A stretch of 6,292 nt of DNA, taken from assembly GCA_027858325.1 (NCBI GenBank), contig JAQICU010000067.1, positions 1 to 6,292 on the forward strand, written 5' to 3'. The position numbers were made by a program, and so were the translations under genes. This document shows, piece after piece, positions 1-5,783 of this stretch (the stretch's first letter is position 1; every line of letters starts with the position of its first letter). The notes under the pieces were generated by a model. It was given only the letters and a program-made list of their open reading frames with translations, searched no databases and had not been told where the DNA came from. This stretch comes from Candidatus Cloacimonadota bacterium (GTDB taxonomy: Bacteria; Cloacimonadota; Cloacimonadia; Cloacimonadales; TCS61).

Positions 1-173
1 GTTCCCAGAGGAGCCCAGATAAACAAGAAATGAAAAATAAATCCGAACAATATAATTCTGGTTACTTCTTCTTTATAAGGTGTTCCCTTTAGAACAAGTG
101 CTGATCCTATCATCACTACTCACCAGATAATCGCACTTGCTATTATTAAATAGCCAACTTTACTCTTCTTCAT
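1..173 (-). pseudogene. small two-TM membrane protein gene, in-frame TGA, runs off left edge
   Basis: Reading leftwards from an ATG at 173-171, with a strong Shine-Dalgarno GGAGG at 183-179 (5-nt spacing), the frame begins MKKSKVGYLIIASAIIW. It then meets TGA at 122-120 (codon 18) and continues open for 39 further codons to the window edge. Read through, the product would have two hydrophobic helices, roughly residues 7-28 (spanning the stop) and 41-56, joined by a short charged loop (KGTPYKEEV). The continuing frame has the composition of a real membrane protein, so a nonsense mutation in a small inner-membrane protein gene is the simplest reading. A GTGATG pair at 116-111 with a GGTGAG upstream could restart translation without the first half-helix. 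I do not recognise a function. Alternatives are a sequencing error, or a 17-residue peptide followed by a chance open frame. Confidence 0.5.
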
Positions 174-193
174 TACATCCTCCAATTACTAAA

Positions 194-220
194 AGTTTAC
201 ATATCTCCTTATATGGTCAA
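194..220 (-). promoter_or_regulatory. weak candidate promoter for the left-edge gene
   Basis: On the minus strand TTGACC (220-215) is followed after 15 bp by TAAACT (199-194), which resembles -35 and -10 boxes with a short spacer. It lies just upstream of the Shine-Dalgarno sequence of the small membrane protein gene. The spacer also holds an imperfect dyad CATAT/ATATG (200-204 and 211-215). The match is poor and the consensus used by this organism is unknown. Confidence 0.2.
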
Positions 221-275
221 AATAATTTATTAAAGAGAAATCATAAATTATTTTAACTGTTTATCCTTCCTTTAG

Positions 276-309
276 AGTGCTGCGCGCCAGAAACGTCAGA
301 ATGACGACG
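276..309. repeat. GC-rich patch with perfect CGTCA/TGACG hairpin
   Basis: Within AT-rich surroundings this stretch is noticeably GC-richer (it includes TGCGCGCCAG) and contains a perfect 5-bp stem CGTCA (294-298), loop GAA, TGACG (302-306). On the minus strand the hairpin lies about 11 nt beyond the stop codon of the stranded MFS gene end (318-320) and is followed by TTTCTGG. It may therefore have been the terminator of the permease gene before the module arrived. It could equally be one copy of a dispersed intergenic repeat. One window cannot decide. Confidence 0.35.
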
Positions 310-317
310 ATTTGAAA

Positions 318-374
318 TTATTTAGGAGATACTTTAATTATTCCTGATCGCTTCAGTCTTGCAAGATGGAAGAT
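318..374 (-). repeat. left 57-bp direct repeat: detached 3' end of the MFS gene
   Basis: These 57 bases are identical to 1985-2041, an offset of 1667 bp. On the minus strand they encode the last 18 residues of the permease (beginning IFHLARLKRSG, ending VSPK) plus its TAA stop, so the left repeat boundary coincides exactly with the stop codon. There is no permease body attached: at 375 identity breaks off, and only a doubtful, gapped resemblance (GCTA, ACAT, TTAAA in the same order as 2046-2067) continues. The arrangement matches an attachment-site or target duplication left when the AbiE module entered the 3' end of the permease gene. Confidence 0.9.
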
Positions 375-436
375 ATAACAGCTAACATTTAAAAAGCTTT
401 ACAATAAAACTATTAAAACAATATTTGGATCGTTTA

Positions 437-463
437 CAAGGCAAATAGAATGTATCTGCCTTG
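437..463. promoter_or_regulatory. 27-bp palindrome, candidate AbiEi operator
   Basis: CAAGGCA (437-443) pairs with TGCCTTG (457-463). After one mismatch the dyad continues with ATA (445-447) and TAT (453-455) around a 5-nt centre, giving 10 of 11 paired positions. It ends 20 bp before the antitoxin start codon and 10 bp before its Shine-Dalgarno sequence. AbiEi-family antitoxins are known to repress their own operon by binding inverted repeats in the promoter region, so this is the natural operator candidate. The alternative is an RNA hairpin in the leader that modulates translation. Confidence 0.5.
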
Positions 464-483
464 AATATAGTCCGGAGGATCTA

Positions 484-1080
484 ATGGAAAAGCTAATTGA
501 ATTCTTTAAAGTCCATCATGGTTATTCAAGAATGAAGGATATGCGTAATGCGGATATTCATCCTAGAGATATTACCAAAGCTATGGATATGAATATAATC
601 GAGAAAATTAATCCGGGTCTTTATAAGCTGATAGATTATTCTTGGGATGAACATCTTAGTTTTCTTGATGTAGCTATTGCTAAAAAAAATGCAGTAATTT
701 GTCTTATTTCTGCACTGGAATATCATGGACTGTCTACAATCAATCCTTCTGTCATTTCTATTGCTGTTCCACACAACACAGATAAATTCAGTATGAAATA
801 TCCTCCGGTTAAAGTTTATTATTTTCAAAATACTTTTTATGATCTTGGAATAGAGAAGAAAATTACCAAAACAGGCACATTTAAAATATATAATGCAGAG
901 AAAACCATTTGTGATATGTTCCGCTATCGCAATAAACTGGGAGAAGATCTCGCTCTGGAAGGACTGAAGAATTATCTCAGACGTAAAGGTGCAGATATCG
1001 CCAAACTGAGAGAGTATGCAATTAAATGTCAGGTGAAAACGGTTATGCTTCCATATCTGAAAGCGATGGTAGTAAAGTGA
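484..1080 (+). CDS. abiEi: AbiEi-type antitoxin / transcriptional repressor
   Basis: This 198-residue protein is a type IV AbiEi-family antitoxin. Residues about 1-50 form the winged-helix DNA-binding region, ending in the family-typical turn KINPGLYKL (41-49). The C-terminal antitoxin domain shows the usual succession of ISALEYHGLS (75-84), SISIAVP-like strand (91-96), IYNAEKTICDMF (135-146) and a helical segment LALEGLKNYLRR (156-167). In characterised AbiE systems this protein represses its own operon and counteracts the AbiEii nucleotidyltransferase without necessarily forming a stable complex with it. The start is supported by GGAGG at 474-478. The TGA stop overlaps the GTG start of the toxin gene, so the two are translationally coupled, antitoxin first. 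It lies opposite in orientation to all neighbouring genes and inside the 57-bp direct repeats. Family assignment is secure. Phage resistance versus plain toxin-antitoxin function is not shown by sequence. Confidence 0.92.
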   Translation: MEKLIEFFKVHHGYSRMKDMRNADIHPRDITKAMDMNIIEKINPGLYKLIDYSWDEHLSFLDVAIAKKNAVICLISALEYHGLSTINPSVISIAVPHNTDKFSMKYPPVKVYYFQNTFYDLGIEKKITKTGTFKIYNAEKTICDMFRYRNKLGEDLALEGLKNYLRRKGADIAKLREYAIKCQVKTVMLPYLKAMVVK

Positions 1081-1928
1081 AAAAGCAAATAAAGAATGTT
1101 GAAGCATCCGTGCGAGCCAGACTACTGAAAATAGCCAAAGCTTCTAACCGTGATTTTAATGCAGTTTTGCTGCAATACTTTCAGGAAAGGCTGCTCTACA
1201 GGCTTTCAATTTCTATATATAAGTATAATTTTATATTAAAGGGTGCTCTTCTTTATCTTGCTTTTGATATATCACGAATCAGACCTACTAAAGATATTGA
1301 CTTCTTAGGAGTTGATACCCCAAATTCTGAAGAAAAATTATTGGAGATGTTTCAAGATATTATTCTCTTGGAAGAAAAGGATGGTGTGAAATTTGATGCT
1401 AACTCACTTAAATCCGAACAGATCATAGAAGATGCAGATTATCAAGGTATCAGGATTTATTGCGTAGCTAATCTTGGAAAAGCAAAGAATAGAATGCATT
1501 TTGATATTGGCTTTGGAGATAAGATCGTTCCTGGTCCTGTTTCATTGGATTTTCCGGTTCTACTTGCAGACTCTTCAGTCCCAAAATTGAGGGCATATAC
1601 TCCAGAATCTTCTATTGCAGAAAAATTTGAAGCAATCGTTAAGTTAAATTATGCTACAAGTAGGATGAAAGATTTCTATGATATTTACTTCATGGTTCGC
1701 CATTATAAGTTTGATCTTAACATATTGAAAAAAGCTATTGAAACAACATTTAAGAATCGTGGAACCGATCTCTCCTCTCGATCAATTATCTATACAAAAG
1801 ACTTTTTGAATGATGCAACAAATCAAACCCAATGGAGAGCATTTTTGATAAGGATGGCATTAGACACTGACATAACATTTGAAGCTTGCATAATAATTAT
1901 CAGAAATTTTATCGAAGCAGTATTATAA
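1077..1928 (+). CDS. abiEii: AbiEii-type nucleotidyltransferase toxin
   Basis: I choose GTG at 1077, in the GTGA overlap with the antitoxin stop, because the protein then opens with KKQIKNVEASVRARLL, the usual N-terminus of this subfamily. An in-frame ATG at 1026 would add 17 unconserved residues that overlap the antitoxin frame. The 283-residue product has the AbiEii motifs in order: FILKGALLY (52-60; KGA in place of the more common KGG), RPTKDIDFLG with the metal-binding pair D73/D75 (69-78), HFDIGFGD with a further acidic D143 (141-148), and EKFEAI (182-187) followed by RMKDFYDIY (196-204). AbiEii enzymes are DNA polymerase-beta-like nucleotidyltransferases. Studied relatives use NTPs, with GTP binding or tRNA modification reported, and are bacteriostatic. 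All expected catalytic residues are present, so the toxin appears intact. Confidence 0.92.
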   Translation: MKKQIKNVEASVRARLLKIAKASNRDFNAVLLQYFQERLLYRLSISIYKYNFILKGALLYLAFDISRIRPTKDIDFLGVDTPNSEEKLLEMFQDIILLEEKDGVKFDANSLKSEQIIEDADYQGIRIYCVANLGKAKNRMHFDIGFGDKIVPGPVSLDFPVLLADSSVPKLRAYTPESSIAEKFEAIVKLNYATSRMKDFYDIYFMVRHYKFDLNILKKAIETTFKNRGTDLSSRSIIYTKDFLNDATNQTQWRAFLIRMALDTDITFEACIIIIRNFIEAVL

Positions 1929-1949
1929 TATTAAAAGTAACTTTCATAG

Positions 1950-1982
1950 GAACACGGTTTTTATTCGTGAAAATTCGTGTTC
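1950..1982. terminator. hairpin between convergent toxin and MFS genes
   Basis: GAACACG (1950-1956) pairs perfectly with CGTGTTC (1976-1982). A G-T pair, one mismatch and TTTT/AAAA (1959-1962 and 1970-1973) extend it to a 13-position stem around a 7-nt loop. It lies 21 bp beyond the toxin stop and ends 2 bp before the permease stop, between convergent genes, which suits a bidirectional terminator. No long U-run follows on either side, so termination strength is uncertain. The right arm includes the string TTCGTGAAAATTCGTG, an internal near-repeat that may mark a dispersed intergenic element. Confidence 0.5.
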
Positions 1983-1984
1983 TC

Positions 1985-2041
1985 TTATTTAGGAGATACT
2001 TTAATTATTCCTGATCGCTTCAGTCTTGCAAGATGGAAGAT
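1985..2041 (-). repeat. right 57-bp direct repeat: in-place 3' end of the MFS gene
   Basis: This is the second copy of the repeat at 318-374, with no mismatch. Here it forms the authentic last 18 codons and stop of the permease gene and is continuous with the rest of that gene. Together the two copies delimit a 1667-bp unit containing the AbiE pair and the 1950-1982 hairpin. Exact recombination between them would remove the module and leave the permease frame unchanged. Confidence 0.9.
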
Positions 2042-3142
2042 GATGGCTAAGATCAACATCGCATTAAAGATGGGGATAAGGTAAGAAAGCGTTATACTAA
2101 GATCTCCTATTAATCCCATAGAACCCGAAATAATAACGTTCCCCATACTGGCAAAAGCAAATACCATCCCATTAAACAATCCAACTTCACGTGCTGGTAA
2201 TTTTTGGGCAGAATATTTCTGCATAAGCGGGAAGGTTGGGGCCATTGCTGCTGCTAATAGTACAAAAAATATGGGATTATTGGTTATTAACAGCAAGGAC
2301 AGGAAACACACAACCAGTGCAATACTGAGTTTAACAGTATTCAGTTTTCCTAGTTTGTTCTCTACAAATTGTATCAATAATCTTGCTGTGGTGAAAACTA
2401 TCCAATAAAAGCTAAGGAACAGTGATGCTGATTCAGCAGAAAAACCAAGCACATCACCAAACAGGTTCCCACTCCACATAACAATACCCTGCTCACTTCC
2501 GGCTTGCAGAGCTATCAGGATAAGCACCGGTAAGATAAAACTTTTACGAATAATGCCGAATGCTTCTTTTATTTTAATATTCTCATATTTCCTGTTCTCT
2601 ATCAAATTGGAAGATGCAATATAAACAATAAATGCTGCAAATGCCAGCATCAAAAGATAATAGATGTAACGGTAGTTCAGGCTGTTATTAAGCAGGAAAC
2701 TAATGATAGCTGGAGCAATGATCCCGCCAATGCCGAAGAAGGCGTGGAACACACCGTAGTTCTGGTACTTCAGTTTAATGTGAGCAAATATTGTTGAGGT
2801 ATTGGTCAGCCCGAAAGCAGTATTAATTCCTACCAGTAAAATACCGAACAAGAACACATAAAAATTATTGCAAAATGCTAAGGTTGTGCTGGCAATTAAG
2901 CCAATGATCAGGAAATATAAATTGAGTCTTTTCAATCCCATTTTTGCAGAAACAGAAGCGATCAAAATATTTGTAATAAACCCAGCCAATGTACCTAAAA
3001 TGGGAATGATGGAAGATTGCGCTATGCTGAGGTTGTACTCTTTTTGGAATGTGGTGATAAGTGCAGGAATAGATACTGCCACTGTGGCAATAACTATCAT
3101 CTGCATCAAAACAACTATTCTTATCTTTTTATCTTTATTCAT
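1985..3142 (-). CDS. MFS permease, FHS-like (fucose permease type)
   Basis: A 385-residue, highly hydrophobic protein with about 12 predicted membrane helices, the normal size for a major facilitator transporter. Features resembling the FHS (fucose-galactose-glucose:H+ symporter) branch are a motif-A-like loop AKMGLKRLNL (66-75), GLTNTST (111-117), FHAFFGIGGIIAP (132-144) and, at the start of the C-terminal half, LQAGSEQGIVMWSG. The substrate cannot be read from sequence; a sugar or other small solute is possible. I prefer ATG at 3142, giving MNKDKKIRIVV and then the first helix. The frame extends upstream to a TTG at 3226, but those residues look like leader sequence. No good Shine-Dalgarno is seen. 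Its last 18 codons are duplicated at 318-374, yet the gene itself is full length, so the nearby insertion did not break it. It is separated by 187 bp from the Fe-S protein gene upstream and may have its own promoter. Confidence 0.88.
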   Translation of the reverse strand: MNKDKKIRIVVLMQMIVIATVAVSIPALITTFQKEYNLSIAQSSIIPILGTLAGFITNILIASVSAKMGLKRLNLYFLIIGLIASTTLAFCNNFYVFLFGILLVGINTAFGLTNTSTIFAHIKLKYQNYGVFHAFFGIGGIIAPAIISFLLNNSLNYRYIYYLLMLAFAAFIVYIASSNLIENRKYENIKIKEAFGIIRKSFILPVLILIALQAGSEQGIVMWSGNLFGDVLGFSAESASLFLSFYWIVFTTARLLIQFVENKLGKLNTVKLSIALVVCFLSLLLITNNPIFFVLLAAAMAPTFPLMQKYSAQKLPAREVGLFNGMVFAFASMGNVIISGSMGLIGDLSITLSYLIPIFNAMLILAIIFHLARLKRSGIIKVSPK

Positions 3143-3329
3143 AATTTTTTCTGAGATTTTAAAACTGTATCGTTGCGTCAATAGAAAAAAGGAATTTGCT
3201 ACAGACTTACATAGAGAGACAATCAAACTACCCTTCTATTTTGTTTAAGAGAGGATATTAGGTGGTGAGTTCCGAATGCGGATTATTAGAAATCTTATAA
3301 AGAAGAGTTATGTGAGTATATGATTGATT
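3143..3329. other. 187-bp spacer between Fe-S protein and MFS genes
   Basis: AT-rich and without a convincing gene. On the minus strand TTGACG (3181-3176) and TAAAAT (3161-3156) resemble promoter boxes but with a 14-bp spacer, and the implied transcript would start almost at the permease ATG, so this is weak. A 4-bp hairpin TCCG/CGGA (3271-3274 and 3279-3282) without a T-run is the only terminator-like sign for the Fe-S gene. Confidence 0.4.
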
Positions 3330-4610
3330 TTATAGATAGTGTTTGCTAATTAAATTTTCCAAATAATGTGATTTGATCTGCCGGGTTGCCATTATTTGCT
3401 TAATTGGCGGCAGTTTGAGTATTACGCCCAGCACACCAGCCAGAGCTCGGTGACTCCACAAAACCTGATTATCAAAAATAAGATTTTGTAGTTTACCACG
3501 TTCAATTGCCATCATTACTACCCGATGTACTCCATTAAGGGGAGTAAGAACTCTTTTAGGACGGGATTTCAGAATGATACTATTTTGAACACAAGCTCTA
3601 ACACAGATGCCGCAACCCAGACATAGATCTTCATCAACTTTTGCTACTTTTAAATTCGGGTTGTCTGGGTCATTAGTAGAGACTAACGTCATTGCTTCAA
3701 CCGGACATACGTTTACACACTTGCCGCAGCCGTTACAACTTTCTGTGTTGATGTGAGGGAGAAAGTTGGTTGTGTGCACAGGATTTAAAATAGCAAACTT
3801 CCGGGCAGCTATCATGGCTTCACAGCAGCATCCGCAGCAATTGCAGATAAAGTTCACGCTGTTCCTGACGTTTTCCCCAAACTGCACAAGGTTATGATCA
3901 TAGGCTGATTGCAGCAGATCCATGCATTCTGTCTCATCCACTTCACGGGCATATCCATGTCTTGTTAATGAATCTGCCGTATTGTTAAAGGTCATACAAA
4001 TATCTTGGGGAGCATCACAGGCTTGTCCTTTATGTTCCATTTTATGGCGGCAATAACAGATCCCAACTCCAATATGAGTGGCAGTTTTAATAACTTCTGT
4101 TGCTCGCTCATAATCTAGAACGTGTAAGGCATTTTCATTGGAAAGAGAAGGTTCGTGCACAAAGGTGCGTCCCAGTTGAGTTTCACCGCGGGTAAATAAT
4201 TCGCGGATGAAATCTTCTTCCACATTCATATACTCGTAAAATAATTCAGCCAGTACTTTTTGATCAATATCATTTCTGATACGCATCATAGAAAATTCAA
4301 AGAAGCCGGCCATAGGTGGTGGCAGAGTATAAACTGTTTCTCCATTTTGTTCTACATCAACCAGGATAGCACGATCTGTTAATGTCTCCAACACCTTTTT
4401 GGTATTGGTGATATCCATCTTCCAAATGCGACTAGCCTTTTTGGCAGTAAAGGGTTTGATCGGCATCAGTGAGACCAGTTCAGCTTCCTTCCGGCTGAAC
4501 AGCATTTTAAGTATTTTAAATAAAAGTTCAGAAGGAGGTGCACCCTGCGGGAAGCGGTTCAATCGCTCTGTCAATTTAGTATAGCTTGATCTAATAGTAT
4601 TATGAGCCAT
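3330..4610 (-). CDS. winged-helix / Cys-rich / di-[4Fe-4S] ferredoxin-domain protein
   Basis: A 426-residue cytoplasmic protein without signal peptide or membrane helices. Residues about 27-99 look like a winged-helix domain (LFKILKMLFSRKEAELV, then a helix-turn-helix-like stretch and a wing ending in VYTLPPP). A middle region carries C185-x-C187, C198 and C205 (pattern CYCRHKMEHKG, then ACDAPQDICMTF) and the dense cluster ICNCCGCCCE (C256, 258, 259, 261-263). The C-terminal half has two complete ferredoxin motifs, CNGCGKCVNVCP (292-303) and CLGCGICVRACV (330-341; Val replaces the usual Pro after the fourth Cys). I recognise this architecture from uncharacterised anaerobe proteins annotated only as 4Fe-4S proteins. 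Electron transfer or redox-responsive regulation are inferences. Start: AGGAG at 4619-4615 just upstream. The FAH-family gene ends 21 bp upstream, so the two are probably cotranscribed. Confidence 0.85.
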   Translation of the reverse strand: MAHNTIRSSYTKLTERLNRFPQGAPPSELLFKILKMLFSRKEAELVSLMPIKPFTAKKASRIWKMDITNTKKVLETLTDRAILVDVEQNGETVYTLPPPMAGFFEFSMMRIRNDIDQKVLAELFYEYMNVEEDFIRELFTRGETQLGRTFVHEPSLSNENALHVLDYERATEVIKTATHIGVGICYCRHKMEHKGQACDAPQDICMTFNNTADSLTRHGYAREVDETECMDLLQSAYDHNLVQFGENVRNSVNFICNCCGCCCEAMIAARKFAILNPVHTTNFLPHINTESCNGCGKCVNVCPVEAMTLVSTNDPDNPNLKVAKVDEDLCLGCGICVRACVQNSIILKSRPKRVLTPLNGVHRVVMMAIERGKLQNLIFDNQVLWSHRALAGVLGVILKLPPIKQIMATRQIKSHYLENLISKHYL

Positions 4611-4631
4611 TCATCTCCTAATAAATAATTA

Positions 4632-5255
4632 TTATTTTGCTACCCACTTTGCTCTTATAATTCCTTTATCTTCATCCTTCACTTTACCTATGAAAACGCT
4701 TTCTCTATTTATAATGCCAACACCTTTTGGTGTGCCAGTCATAACAATATCACCGTCGTTTAAACTCATGAAAGTTAATAATTCAGTTAGGATCGCAGCA
4801 GGTTTATAGATCATTTGATGAATATTGCCGGATTGAACTATTTCCCCGTCGATTTTTAGTTCAATTGCTAAACTTGGATTAATGCTGTTTACATCAACAA
4901 ATTTACTGAAGACAGCAGAGCCATTAAAGGCTTTGGCCCTTTCCCAGGGAAGTCCTTTAGATCTCAGCTTGTTTTGGAGTTCTCTTTTGGTTAGATCCAA
5001 TCCGAAACCAACAGCGGAGAATCTTCCATTCTCAAATACAAAGCACAGTTCAGCTTCATAATGAATTTGTTCTTTTTGGAATGAATTAAGTTCGTATGAT
5101 ATTGCAGAGTTAGGTTTTAGAAAAACGACCATGTTATCAGGAATTTCACTATTCAATTCTTTGATATGTTCAATGTAATTTCTGCCCACACAAATTATCT
5201 TTGATGGTGTAAGTTCTCTGTTACCAACGATTATTGTATTCACGTTATTCTCCAT
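4632..5255 (-). CDS. fumarylacetoacetate hydrolase (FAH) family protein
   Basis: A 207-residue protein matching the small single-domain FAH family (YcgM/acylpyruvase-like). The family signatures are in order: KIICVGRNYIEH (19-30), VVFLKPNSAI (43-52), the metal-binding HYEAEL with E67 and E69, GFGLDLTKRELQ with D87 as the third likely metal ligand, AKAFNGSAVFSKF starting at 107, and near the C-terminus DGDIVMTGTPKGVG. Such enzymes use Mg2+ or Mn2+ to cleave C-C bonds of acylpyruvates, or act on related 2-oxo or 2-hydroxy acids including oxaloacetate tautomers and decarboxylation substrates. The substrate here is undetermined. The length is typical and the active site appears complete. No Shine-Dalgarno is seen before the ATG. 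The Fe-S protein gene follows after 21 bp and the exported-protein gene precedes by 39 bp, so it probably sits within one transcript. Confidence 0.9.
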   Translation of the reverse strand: MENNVNTIIVGNRELTPSKIICVGRNYIEHIKELNSEIPDNMVVFLKPNSAISYELNSFQKEQIHYEAELCFVFENGRFSAVGFGLDLTKRELQNKLRSKGLPWERAKAFNGSAVFSKFVDVNSINPSLAIELKIDGEIVQSGNIHQMIYKPAAILTELLTFMSLNDGDIVMTGTPKGVGIINRESVFIGKVKDEDKGIIRAKWVAK

Positions 5256-5294
5256 TAATAGATAGAATTATTTATGTGTCTTGATGAATAGCAT

Positions 5295-5765
5295 TTAATG
5301 GGGTCTATTACGAATTTCTTCTTCTCGTTTATTCCTTTCATCAAGCTTTTTCTGATATTCTGCTTCCTTTGCCTTTGCAATTTTTTCATCTTTATCTGCA
5401 ACAATATCTATAGCAATCTGGATAAATTCATTATATAATTTATTTTTATGACGGGCATATTCATGAGGATAACCCCAAAATTCTAACTTCTCATTATTAA
5501 AAAGTATAAAATACCTAGTATGATAAAGTTCTGGACTAACTTTATAAATTCTCATTTCAAGATTATTTTTTATTGTTAGTGAGTCAGAATCGATTATGAA
5601 CTCGGGGTCATTTTTTAAAATATATTCTACTTCTCTCAACTTCATTTCTTTTCTAAATTGAGTTATTTTTGATAACTTAATAGTAGTATCTTTTGCGATT
5701 AACAGGATAGTTCCAGATAGAAGAAATATGCAAACCAAGCCAAATCTAATTAATACATTTTTCAT
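5295..5765 (-). CDS. small exported protein, paralog of its upstream neighbour; family unrecognised
   Basis: A 156-residue protein with an N-terminal signal peptide or membrane anchor (hydrophobic residues about 4-24). A helical stretch KEMKLREVEYIL (39-50) follows, then the block RYFILFNNEKLEFWG (84-98) and YPHEYARH (99-106), and finally a highly charged, probably coiled tail (about 124-156, rich in K, E and R). The block is shared almost residue for residue with the adjacent upstream gene, so the two are tandem duplicates, but this copy lacks a lipobox cysteine. The helix followed by a strand pair loosely resembles the small periplasmic BamE/SmpA layout. That is speculation without sequence identity to support it. 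Start: GAGG at 5776-5773, 7 nt from the ATG. Function unknown; location periplasmic or membrane-anchored. Confidence 0.75.
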   Translation of the reverse strand: MKNVLIRFGLVCIFLLSGTILLIAKDTTIKLSKITQFRKEMKLREVEYILKNDPEFIIDSDSLTIKNNLEMRIYKVSPELYHTRYFILFNNEKLEFWGYPHEYARHKNKLYNEFIQIAIDIVADKDEKIAKAKEAEYQKKLDERNKREEEIRNRPH

Positions 5766-5783
5766 TTTATTACCTCACATTAA

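Larger units (their letters stand above)
174..483. other. 310-bp non-coding stretch left of the antitoxin gene
   Basis: No credible coding frame is visible here. In order it holds the leader of the leftward small membrane protein gene (about 174-220), AT-rich sequence without recognised signals (221-270), a GC-richer patch with a perfect short hairpin (276-309), the detached 57-bp copy of the MFS gene end (318-374), a very AT-rich stretch that probably carries the antitoxin promoter but shows no convincing -35/-10 pair (375-436), a 27-bp palindrome (437-463), and the antitoxin Shine-Dalgarno sequence GGAGG (474-478). Confidence 0.8.

Noticed and set aside
120..122. TGA as a sense codon (alternative genetic code or selenocysteine)
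   Set aside because: The antitoxin and lipoprotein genes in this window end in TGA at sensible positions. No selenocysteine-type hairpin was seen near the codon, and a residue inside a membrane helix is an unlikely place for it.
318..374. tRNA-type attachment site or CRISPR repeat
   Set aside because: The repeat codes for the permease C-terminus, has no tRNA cloverleaf, and occurs only twice, 1667 bp apart.
1026..1076. Earlier ATG start for the toxin adding 17 residues
   Set aside because: The added residues overlap the antitoxin frame, look non-conserved, and have no well-spaced ribosome site. The GTG at 1077 gives the usual family N-terminus and a typical 4-bp overlap.
526..1107. Minus-strand open frame of 193 codons opposite the antitoxin gene
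   Set aside because: It is the antisense shadow of abiEi. Its product is low-complexity, rich in Ile, Phe and Cys, with no domain, and the opposite strand has clear family motifs.
318..2041. Classical transposon or insertion sequence carrying the AbiE genes
   Set aside because: No transposase frame and no terminal inverted repeats inside the direct repeats. A 57-bp duplication is far longer than usual transposon target duplications.
3143..3226. N-terminal extension of the permease from a TTG at 3226
   Set aside because: The extra 28 residues are not typical of the family and the ATG at 3142 sits at the normal distance before the first helix.
2868..3248. Plus-strand open frame of 126 codons over the start of the MFS gene
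   Set aside because: Antisense to the permease, no recognisable motif, no ribosome site. The hydrophobic look comes from the complementary membrane codons.
4399..4584. Plus-strand open frame of 61 codons within the Fe-S protein gene
   Set aside because: Antisense shadow of the winged-helix region; no support of its own.
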